Origin: Paralichthys olivaceus | Lineage: Eukaryota; Chordata; Actinopteri; Pleuronectiformes; Paralichthyidae | DNA: 64,000 bases | Reading direction: 5' to 3' | NCBI RefSeq assembly: GCF_024713975.1 | Contig: NC_091111.1 | Location: 20,516,001-20,580,000, forward strand | Shown here: piece by piece, positions 38,522 to 48,000 of the stretch | Position numbering within the stretch: the first letter of the stretch is position 1 | Layout: each line of letters starts with the position of its first letter | The notes under the pieces: generated by a model | Told to the model about the DNA's origin: nothing | Database searches by the model: none | What the model saw: the letters and a program-made list of their open reading frames with translations, nothing else | Position numbers and translations under genes: made by a program

Positions 38522-40408
38522 GTTGTTGTTCTCTGGCTGTGAACAAAGAGAAGAGAGAAACCGTCAAACTCTGAGTCAAAATACCCACCGAGACCCCCTA
38601 ACAGTAAAATTCGTTGGGGGGGTCTTTGGAAAAAATCTTCTTAACTTCATTGCTGTATAAGCAGTTACGCCCTATTCATCCGTCAACACATAAAAATGAA
38701 TTCAGCAGGTTTTTATAAAAAAAAAAAAAAAAGTGATTAGAAAACATCAGAGGAGCCGGCTGGATACTATACAAGCCAAAATAATTCAAATATAATAATC
38801 ACCATTAAATAATTAGTTAATCTATTTATTTATCTATCTATACATTTTATTTATTTATTCATCAAAAGAATGTTCGAGAGGGCAGATTATGACTTGGAGG
38901 GGGGCATAACATAAGCACAACACTGAAGCACTAGGTTTGGGGGGACCCTCCGATTGTTATTGGGTATTTCGCACAATAGTTCAATAAATGAGTTTTGTTA
39001 TGTTACTAAAATCCTCTGATGACGCTATTTATGGAAGAAAAGAGAAAAACCTCAAATCAGCAGAAAATCTGACAAACGTCAGATCCAACATCTGGAAAAA
39101 TGTGTAAATGTTCACTGCTGCGATGACACAAATCTGTTGCCCTGTGATTCGTCACAAGAATTACCCTGAAAGTTTCTGTCAAACTCAGTCGATGGAACCT
39201 TCAAAAAACTGACACTCCTTACTCTGATCTACCCATGATGCCCTGGGGCAGGAACACAAGCTTCACTTGTTCACTGATGAATCAGACAATAAAATTCATA
39301 CCTTCACAAGTGTGATGTCAAAATCAGAAATTTAAATGTGGTGAAAGTGAACAAATGGAACATGTGTCACTTTGTCGGTTTTGAGCGTGTTCTGCCGGTA
39401 AACATGTTCCAATTGTGGTTGACGTCTGAGTTTGAACAATGGGAGGAAGCTTAGAAACAGAAACAATGAATGACCCAGTTAATCTGTAAAATGTGGTTTC
39501 TTCTTCTCTAAAGATTAAAGTACAGACGGTGGGCGGAACTGTTCAGAGGCTAACTTCACTTGTTAAATCAATGGAACAAGAAGAAGAAAAAGATTTGCTT
39601 TTGACTTTTAAGTTCAATTCAATTAAGTTTTATTTGTATATTTGCCAAATCATAATATAAATTATCTCAAGGCACTTTACATAGAAGATAAAAATTATAG
39701 AGAGCCAACAGTTCTCACAATGAGCAGCTCTGACCACTGAGAAAAACACGGTTCCTCAAATGTTCCTTTTACTTCTTTAATAAACTGTTTAGCAATTTAT
39801 CCAATTTAAATCATTTTATATTTATTCATTATGTCTCATTTTAAATGGTTTTATGATTGAGCCTCTAAATCTTCTAGATATTTTAATTCATCATTTTCAG
39901 TATGAAGGCATGTTATGTATTTTATCTGTCATTTTATTACGTCTGAAGATACTCTAGTTCACTATTGTCTTCAATTGTATTGGATTCTTCTCTAACGCTG
40001 TTTACCCGAGACTCCAGAAGTGTTTTGTGGAATCAAACACTTCACCCACCCCTCCATCAACATAGGGGAGAGTAGATAATGAGTGAATTATCATTTTTGG
40101 GTGAACTATCCCTTTAAAGAAAATAAATAAAATATAAAAAATAAAATAAAATCAGGACTCACAATTTTCAAGTTTGTAGTTCTGCTGTCACTCGTTCAGG
40201 TCACGACTATGATGATGAAGATAGAGGAAGCTGCACCGGCAAACACACATAAAACTGCTGACTGAAAGGGAAGTGTGTGTTGTTGTCTCGAAAGGAAATG
40301 AACAAGCCAATCATGTTCAAGTGTGTGTATCAAGGTTTAAATCATTTATTGTCACATATGACAGAGTGAAGGATCTGTGTGTTGAGGTTGTCCAGGGTGG
40401 AGTCAGGG
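38522..40408. other. CCR6 upstream region with dispersed repeats
   Basis: AT-rich DNA with repeat family C at 39612-39710. At 40050-40117 is the phrase atttttgggtgaactatccc, ending in tttaa, a common end of fish DNA-transposon-derived repeats. No coding exon recognised. It should contain the CCR6 promoter and any 5' UTR exon. Confidence 0.45.
39612..39710. repeat. Dispersed repeat family C, copy 2
   Basis: Starts ttcaattcaattaagtttta, continues ttgtatatttgccaaatcat and tatctcaaggcactttacat. It shares this order with 47141-47215 and 3262-3330. Confidence 0.7.
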
Positions 40409-41460
40409 CTAGTGAGTATTTGACTTATTTAACAGGTCAATTGCTGGCGGATAGAAGCTGCTCCTCCGTCTGTACCTTCTGCCAGAGGTGTGAACAATGC
40501 AGCTGGTCAAGATGCTCTCAATGATGCAGCTGTAGAACTTGCAGAGGATCTGTGGTGACATGCCAAATTTCCTCAGCCTCCTCTGGAAGTACAGCCGCTG
40601 TTGTGCTTTCTCGACCAACTGGGTGGTGTGTCCAGGTGAGGTCATGACTGCTGTAGACACCCAGGAATTTGTCAGTAATACGTCCAATGACGGTGTTGTC
40701 GTCAGCAGATTACAGGATGGTGTTATCCTTGTGAGGGGTGACGCAGTCATATGTGAACAGTGTGTAGAGCATGGGGCTGAGAACACATCCTTGTGGGGTA
40801 CCAGGGTTCATCACAAGGCTGTGTGATGTAATATTTCCAATTGTGACAGACTGCGGCCTACCAGTGAGGGTGGCTTAAAGAGTCTATGACCAGGTTGGGA
40901 GGGGTCGGCCACAATCTTACCTGCACGCCTCAGAGTCCTGGAGACTCACAGGTCCTGGAGAGAGGGCAGGTGGCAGCCGATCACCCCCAGTGGAGCGAAT
41001 GATGCGCTGCAGTCTGGCCCGGTCCTTGGCTGTAGCAGCTGTGAACCATATGGTGATAGAGGAGGTGAGGATGGACTCAATGATGCGTTGTAGAAGTTCA
41101 CCATCATCGACTTTGGCAGGTTGAACTTCTTCAGCTGCAGCAGGAAGTGCCCCTTCAACTGGATGTGGTGAGGGAGTCGATGTTCAGATCCCACTTCAGG
41201 TCCTGGGTGATGAAGGCGCCCAGGAAGCTGAATTACTCCACTGGAGAGTCACACAGGGCGATGGAGGGATCTGGCTCTTCCTGAAGTCCACAGTCATCTC
41301 CACTGTTTCCAGAGCGTTGAGCTCCAAGTTGTTGTCACTGCACCAGGTCACCAGGTGGTCGATCTCCGACCTGTGAGCAGACTCATCCCCACCAGAGATG
41401 GGGTTGAGGGTTTTCCTCAATCTGTATTTTGCTGTTTTGTACATTATCTCAATCCCTGAT
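40409..41460 (-). mobile_element. Rearranged LINE reverse-transcriptase fragments
   Basis: Minus-strand frames hold non-LTR retrotransposon RT pieces: LVEKAQQRLYFQRRLRKFGM and FYSCIIESILTSCI at about 40650-40500, and HLVTWCSDNNLELNALETVE followed by MTVDFRKS at about 41385-41280. IIESILTSSITIWF is readable near 41090. The RT end appears twice and in an order that needs two insertions or a duplication. Many frame changes, so it is dead. It is of the Rex1/L2-like kind common in fish. The Gypsy element starts 55 bp to the right. Confidence 0.72.
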
Positions 41461-41514
41461 CAAAATGCAAGACATCGAGCATACAGCATGTGATGTACCT
41501 GACTGTATATATAT

Positions 41515-41949
41515 TGTGGCATCACAAGGGGGCGGGTTATAGAGGGGCGTTATGTGCCTCACCCTGAGAGTGGCTACATCCCCACAAGATGGATGCCGAG
41601 AGAACTGCATCTCCCAGAAGGCACGGCTGGGGGAGGTGCCAAGGCCTCAGCCCTCATTAAAGCGGGAGCTCAGGTGTGGGAGCGAGAGAGGAGAACAAAG
41701 GAATGGAGACCAGCAACAAGCAGGAAGCAGGAGACGTGGAGGAAGATACTTTGGAGAGGATCCCCCTGACAAGCAAGTGGATGGAGGATAACAAATGACC
41801 GTTTGATGAACTTTATGTTTTGCTGCCGGAGAGACTTTTGGTTACTTAATAAACCGGACTTTGTTTGAAACCCTTTTTTGACTTCTCTATGCTTCTGTGA
41901 CGCACCGCCCTACACCCTGCTTAGTGGTTACACCTCGGGTGATACCACA
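41515..41949 (+). repeat. 5' LTR of the Gypsy element
   Basis: 435 bp, TG...CA, with 9-bp imperfect terminal inverted repeats TGTGGCATC and GATACCACA. AATAAA within ttaataaaccgg (about 41848) may be its poly(A) signal. The primer-binding site just after it was not identified. Confidence 0.8.
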
Positions 41950-41985
41950 TGTGGTGGAGAATGCGGGCAGTGGGCGTAGGGGTGA

Positions 41986-43878
41986 ATGAGCAGAAGTAGT
42001 GGAATTGACACTTTAGTTGAACTTTTTTCAGAACTTCGCACAGCTGATCCCGAAAACAACATGGAGCAATTGTTGGAGCTGCTGGCGGAGGGCCAGAGAG
42101 CCCAACACAAAATGAGCATGGCTTTGTTGGAACAGCAAGTAATGGCGAATCAACTTAAGGAGCAGGAGCTACAAACCAAGTCATCACCCCGGGCCAGTGA
42201 TTTCCTTTCTAAGCTGGGAGTCACGGATGATGTCGAGGCTTACCTCCATGCTTTCGAGGCCACTGCCACTCGAGAGGGGTGGAAGAAGACGCAATGGGTA
42301 GGGATTGTGGCCCCTTTTCTGTCAGGTGAGGCGCTGAAAGCTTTTTGTGATGTAGAAGTGACGGTTGGGCAGGATTATGATAAATTAAGGGAGGAGATCC
42401 TGAGCCGCCAGGGCCTTACCAAGTTTAGCTTAGCGCAACGGTACCATGAGTGGACATTTCAAACAGGGGCGACCCCAAGGTCACAGTTACAGGAGTTAAC
42501 CAGAGTAACAAACAGGTGGCTGGATCCGGGGAAAAACAGTCCAGCAGCCATTGTAGAGATCCTTCTCATCGACCGATATCTAAGAGCTCTGCCGTTTGAT
42601 GCTAAAAAGGTTATCAGCCAGCAGAAGATAACAACAACCATGCAGTTAGTAGAAGCCGTAGAACAGTATCAGGCATCCATGGATATGCTTCGTCTCACCC
42701 GGAAAGAACCAACAGCTCTGGCTCCTGTTCGGTGTCGTGGAATTCGACCTGGAGTTACTCCACAGGGGAGCACTCCTGCTAGCCCACAGGGAAGAGTGCC
42801 TAACCCGCTTCAACAGCAACGTGGATCCTCAACCCCAGACCCTCGTCAGTGCTTCCGCTGTGGTCAAATAGGACACATCTCGTGGCAGTGTGACAAGCCG
42901 GACGAGCCAATGCCTACAGCTGCATCCTCCAGCAGTTTACACGCCAACTTTGCTGCTCTCCTGGGGGAAAGTGCAGACTGCAGACCGACCTGCCCTGTAA
43001 CTGTGAATCAACGGGATGTGGAAGCCTTGCTCGATTCGGGAAGTGCCCGAACACTAGTCAAGGAATCCGTGCTGGAAGCCTCATCTCTTGCCCAAAGTGA
43101 ACACGTCCCAGTCGTGTGTGTACATGGGGACACTCGTGAATATCCAACTGCCAGGGTGAGGCTGACAACTACCAAAGGCACATTTAAGGTTATAGTGGGA
43201 GTAATTAAGAACCTCCCTTTCCCCGTCCTGATTGGGCGAGATTGCCCAGCCTTCTCCATGCTGTGGAAAGAGGCAGAAAAGAGGCGTGAGTTAGAACCAC
43301 GAAAACGTAAGGTTCCAGAAAAAAAAGCTAACCAGTCAGGGGGCAATCCTTCCAAGCCATGCGATTCCTCATCTGTTGTAGCTCAAGTTTTTGCAGCAGA
43401 CTCCAGTGGTGGGGAGTCAGAACCAGAAGAGCCAGCCGACTCAGAGCTGCAACCCGGGCCAAGTGACGATGAGGCCTCGGACGTGGAACCGAAACCCCCT
43501 CTGAAAGGTCAGTTTGGTACGGCACAAATACAGGACCTTACCCTAAATAATGCTCTTCAAAATGTCCAGGTTGTAGAGGGAACCCTGGTGGGACCTAGGC
43601 TAACTCTTTCGTTCCCTCACTTCGCAGTCAAGAATGGTCTCTTGTATCAGGTTATTAAGTATCAGGATAAAGAGGTGGAACAACTTCTTGTGCCAAAACC
43701 TCACCGTCCCATGGTTATGCAGTTAGCTCATACGCACATACTAGGGGCTCACTTGGGGGTGGAGAAAACAAAAGAGAGAATTTTAGAGGTTCTTTTGGCC
43801 AGGTATTCACAGGGAGGTAGAGAATTACTGTTGCAGTTGCCCCGAGTGCCAGGTCACGGCTCCAAAACCAAGATATAG
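41986..43878 (+). CDS. Gypsy gag-protease plus start of integrase, frame ends at a frameshift
   Basis: 630 codons. About 1-80: coiled N-terminal region. About 150-230: a SCAN-like helical domain (TRVTNRWLDPG, then IVEILLIDRYLRALP); the vertebrate SCAN domain is thought to derive from Gmr1-type gag. About 285-300: CCHC zinc knuckle CFRCGQIGHISWQCDKP. About 340-430: retropepsin-like protease with ALLDSGSARTLV. After an acidic linker, 580-600 holds the integrase zinc-binding start (HTHILGAHLG). The frame is shifted near 43790, so the last 30 or so residues are not native. It acts in trans or as structural protein in its family; this copy is damaged. Confidence 0.8.
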   Translation: MSRSSGIDTLVELFSELRTADPENNMEQLLELLAEGQRAQHKMSMALLEQQVMANQLKEQELQTKSSPRASDFLSKLGVTDDVEAYLHAFEATATREGWKKTQWVGIVAPFLSGEALKAFCDVEVTVGQDYDKLREEILSRQGLTKFSLAQRYHEWTFQTGATPRSQLQELTRVTNRWLDPGKNSPAAIVEILLIDRYLRALPFDAKKVISQQKITTTMQLVEAVEQYQASMDMLRLTRKEPTALAPVRCRGIRPGVTPQGSTPASPQGRVPNPLQQQRGSSTPDPRQCFRCGQIGHISWQCDKPDEPMPTAASSSSLHANFAALLGESADCRPTCPVTVNQRDVEALLDSGSARTLVKESVLEASSLAQSEHVPVVCVHGDTREYPTARVRLTTTKGTFKVIVGVIKNLPFPVLIGRDCPAFSMLWKEAEKRRELEPRKRKVPEKKANQSGGNPSKPCDSSSVVAQVFAADSSGGESEPEEPADSELQPGPSDDEASDVEPKPPLKGQFGTAQIQDLTLNNALQNVQVVEGTLVGPRLTLSFPHFAVKNGLLYQVIKYQDKEVEQLLVPKPHRPMVMQLAHTHILGAHLGVEKTKERILEVLLARYSQGGRELLLQLPRVPGHGSKTKI

Positions 43879-44715
43879 GAGTCCTCTGATTCCCTTACCC
43901 ATTATAGAGACTCCGTTTGAAAAGGTGGGGCTAGATATTGTAGGGCCACTCCCCAAGAGTGCTCGAGGCCACCAGTACATCCTTGTCCTGATGGACTAGG
44001 CAACCAGGTATCCAGAAGCTATCCCCCTTAGAAAAGCTAATGCTAAGCAAATAGCACAGGAGCTATTCCTCTTCAGCACTAGGGTAGGGTTACCAAAAGT
44101 AATACTGACTGACCAAGGGACTCCCTTTATGTCCCGTGTCATGAGACAGTGGTGTGCCCTGCTGCGAGTGAAACAGGTCCGAACCTCTGTGTACCATCCC
44201 CAGACGGATGGATTAGTGAAGAGGTTCAACAAAACTCATAAAACCATGCTAAGGAAGGCAGTCGGCCAAGATGGAAGAAATTGGGATCAGCTCATCCCCT
44301 ACCTCCTGTTTGCAGTTAGGGAAGTCCCACAGTCCTCCACTGGGTTTTCGCCCTTTGACCTGCTGTATTCACACAAACCCCGGGGACTGCTAGACATCGC
44401 CAAAGAGACCTGGGAGGAACAACCATGTCCCCATAGGACCATGATTGAACACGTGACGGCAATGCACACCCGAATGGCCGCCATATTTCCTATTGTGAAG
44501 GAGCACATGGAAAAAGCCCAGAGAGATCAGAGAGCGGTGTATGACAGAACGGCCCAACCCAGGGAGTTCCAACCAGGGGACCGGGTCTTAGTTCTGGTTC
44601 CCACCGTAGAATGTAAATTCTTGGCTACCTGGCAGGGACCATACGAAGTCATTGAGAAGTTGGGGGAAGTTAATTATAAAGTACGACAACCCGGAAAGCG
44701 TAAAGGTGAGCAGAT
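43790..44715 (+). pseudogene. Gypsy integrase core and C-terminal region, broken
   Basis: In the frame following the shift, the catalytic core is seen in GLDIVGPLP, VILTDQGTPFMS and VYHPQTDGLVKRFNK (D,D,E-type integrase), then a C-terminal GPY-like WQGPYEVIEKLG. It is broken by the frameshift near 43790 and by TAG at 43997-43999. A long open stretch continues from 44129 to 44782. Described only as a relic. Confidence 0.8.
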
Positions 44716-44719
44716 CTTT

Positions 44720-44863
44720 ATGAACTTTATGTTTTGCTGCCGGAGAGACTTTTGGTTACTTAATAAACCGGACTTTGTTTGAAACCCTTTTTTGACTTCT
44801 CTATGCTTCTGTGACGCACCGCCCTACACCCTGCTTAACGGTTACACCTCGGGTGATACCACA
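44720..44863 (+). repeat. 3' LTR remnant of the Gypsy element
   Basis: Matches 41806-41949 over 144 bp with two differences (ctgcttagtgg versus ctgcttaacgg). The left 291 bp are missing, joined abruptly to integrase-end sequence at gagcagatcttt. Confidence 0.85.
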
Positions 44864-45025
44864 ATATATAAATATATTTATATATATTTGAATCATTTTT
44901 TAAATAAATCTGCACAAAACAATCCATCCATACAAATCAATTTATTTGTCCAGTCAAACTGTACACACTTAAATGTTGACGACACAAACAGGTGCATGGT
45001 GGAAGAGTGATGCAGGATGGGAGTG

Positions 45026-48000
45026 TCAGGTCACCTCCTCCATGTAATCAACAGAGTGACTGAGCTGAGACACACTCAGGTCTTGAGTCTCATCGAGCTG
45101 CAGAAGAAACAAGTTAAAGAATGTTACCATCTGAAAATGACATCATCACAACAGCTCTGAAAACATCATCACGCTCGCTCTAAGATCACAAACACTGATG
45201 ACATCATCACCTTCTCGCTGCTGTCGGGTCCCTCAATGGAAACTTCCTCAATCTCCTCGCCAATGCTCAGCTCGCTCCTGGAGAGATCTGAGCGATGACT
45301 GAAATAAAAAAAAATTTAAATTAATAAAAATGAAAGATCTTAAATGTCATTAAATAAAATAAGTTTCAGTCTCACCTGTTGAAGTCATCGTCATATTCAA
45401 CGTCTTCATCTGTAAAAACATTTAAATTTAATCCAGGTTCTAACACACCTCAGAAATATGATGGTACAGCTGCTCTGGTTGACATCATCCTCACCTCCAG
45501 TGAAACTGTCACGAGTTACCTTTGATCTGGATTTGTCCTTTGATTCCTTTTTAAAACAAAATTCTAGGACCACCTTCTTTCATTTACGTAAAACAATTCA
45601 AGAACCAGGAAAAGACACCAAATTTCTCCTGTATTAGCGTCACTACACTGGCCCCGTTACATTGAGAATAGAATTTTAAATTCTCAGTCAGAGTCAGGAG
45701 GAAATCATCTGGTGGATTTATTCCCTGTCGAGCTTCCCTGGAGCTGATGGCCGGGTTATGCCCGACTGGACCATCGTGATGCCCTGAACATATTGTATAT
45801 TTGAACCAGGGTTATTATAAGTAACGAAAACTAAGACTAAAACTAAAATTTTAATTTATTACTATTCTGGTAGCAGGAACAAAAACAATTTCACCAAGCA
45901 TTGTACTGTGTATGATTGTGTATGTGACAAATAAAACAATCTTGAATCTAAAACTAGCAATGAAAAAATAATTTAGTTAACTGAAATAAAAATAAAAAAG
46001 ACAATTAAAAAAAAAACGAAAACTAAATAAAAACTACAATGAACAATGCAAAACTAACTAAAACTAAACTGAATTGCAGATAAATTCAGCTTCGTTTCGT
46101 TTTCTCCCTCGATTACTTCCTGTCCTGCAGGTGATGGTTAAAGAATGAAATTAAAGGACTTGATAAACCATATTTGGTGTCACACATTGTTTCATCCTTT
46201 TTCAGCTTCTACAAGTCGAAGCTTTCTCTTAATACCTGGAAAAACTAAAACTAAATAAAAACTAAACTGAAACTAGTCGATTCCTCAAAATAAAAACTAA
46301 ACTAAAACTACAAAATCACTTGTTGAACTAACCAAAACTAAACTGAAATAAAAAAGAAAACTGAAAAACTAAATAAAAATAAAAAACGAATGAAAATTTC
46401 AAAACTATAATAACCTTGATATGAACGCTGTTGTTATTAAAGCAACACGGACGCTTCTCTCTCTCTTTAATTCTTGAGTTGTTGGTTTCTGAAGATCTGC
46501 AGTAAAACTCGGAACAGATTATTTTTATTGTATCGGTTTTTCATTGTTTGAACTGGATTAACTGAGATGGGTTTGTGGAGAGACTGAAACTGACTTTATA
46601 AATATATGGTTTGAACTCTGGATGCTGATGATTGAAAATAAAAATGTGGTTGTCTTGTGAGACAATGTCTGACTCAGCGTCTTACCGAAATGAAAATTTC
46701 CAGTTTTATCATTCGAGACCTTCGAGTCTCTGAATCCTTTTGATTTTCCTGCAAGAAGAATAAAAACATCAGCATCAGAAAAACATCGACCTCATGACAT
46801 TTCCTCTCACATCATCATTAAATGTCATTCCTGCTCAAACAGAACGACAATAATGACCCCATGATCATTCTTTTGGCACCATCCTAAGGACAAATGGAGT
46901 ATGTTTAGTTCCAAGACCCTTCAGAGACAGATCTGGATGTGGTCTGGTGTCATGACCTCGGCAGCCTCTAGGGAGTGCTGCAGATCTTTAGAATCAAACT
47001 GACCATTCCTGCTGTTACTCTGCTCCGCACTGTTTCCTCCCCCTCCTACTGGTCTTGTTGCATCGGAGGGGGCCCCTGCAGGACTCTCTCTGGCCCCAGA
47101 TGCTTGAACCTTCCTGCAACACAGACAGTACACAGTCTCAATTCAATTTGTATAGTGTCAAACCATAATATACATTATCTCAAGGCACTTCACAAAGAAG
47201 GTTGAGACCTTAAAAATGAACGGCTTTATATGTGAGGAGCAGGATCTTGAATTCTATTCTGAATTTTACAGCGAGCCAATGCAGAGAAGCTAAGACATGA
47301 GTAATATGATCTCTCCTTCTAGTTCCTGTCAGCACTGGTGCTTTTGACCTTTGACCTATGTCATGTGATGTTAGTGTTTGATACTCACTCTCTCTGACTG
47401 TTCATCTTCTCTGTCGTATCAAACTGAGAACGACGACTTCACAGGAAACAAAGAAAAACACAAGAGGACAGATCTTCATCACCATGAAGCACGAAATACA
47501 TACTGAAGGACACGTCCAAACATTTTCTACCTCTGAACTAAATATATGAACTTCTTTCTTTGCTCCATTACTTTCTGACTTTCACTACACAAAATGGAAC
47601 ATAATGATGTCATCATGAGCATTTAATGTGATGTCATCAAGATTCATTCAATGTGATGTCATCAGGATTCAACGTCAGTGTCAAAGCGAATGCAAAAAGA
47701 CTGAATGCTCTATTATCAAGGTTATAGTTTTGAAATTTTCATTTGTTTTATTTAGTTTTTCAGTTTGCTTTTTTTATTTTATTTTAGCGATTTTGCAGTT
47801 TTAGTTTAGTTTTTATTTTGAGGAATCGACCAATTTCAGTTTAGTTTTTATTTAGTTTTAGTTTTTCCAGGTATTAAGAGAAAGCTTCGACTTGTAGAAG
47901 CTGAAAAAGGATGAAACAATGTGTGACACCAAATATGGTTTATCAAGTCCTTTAATTTCATTCTTTAACCATCACCTGCAGGACAGGAAGTAATCGAGGG

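Larger units (their letters stand above)
41515..44863 (+). mobile_element. Ty3/Gypsy LTR retrotransposon, Gmr1-like order, internally deleted
   Basis: A 435-bp 5' LTR (TGTGGCATC...GATACCACA), a gag-protease frame, an integrase region, and a 144-bp remnant of the 3' LTR. Flanks on both sides are AT repeats (atatat), consistent with a short target duplication. The gag has a SCAN-like region and a CCHC knuckle. Protease passes straight into the integrase zinc-binding region with no reverse transcriptase between, the order known for Gmr1-type Gypsy elements. RT/RNase H, expected after integrase, and the first 291 bp of the 3' LTR are missing, so one deletion explains the structure. The shared 144 bp of the two LTRs differ at two bases, so the insertion is fairly recent. 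It cannot move by itself. Confidence 0.85.
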
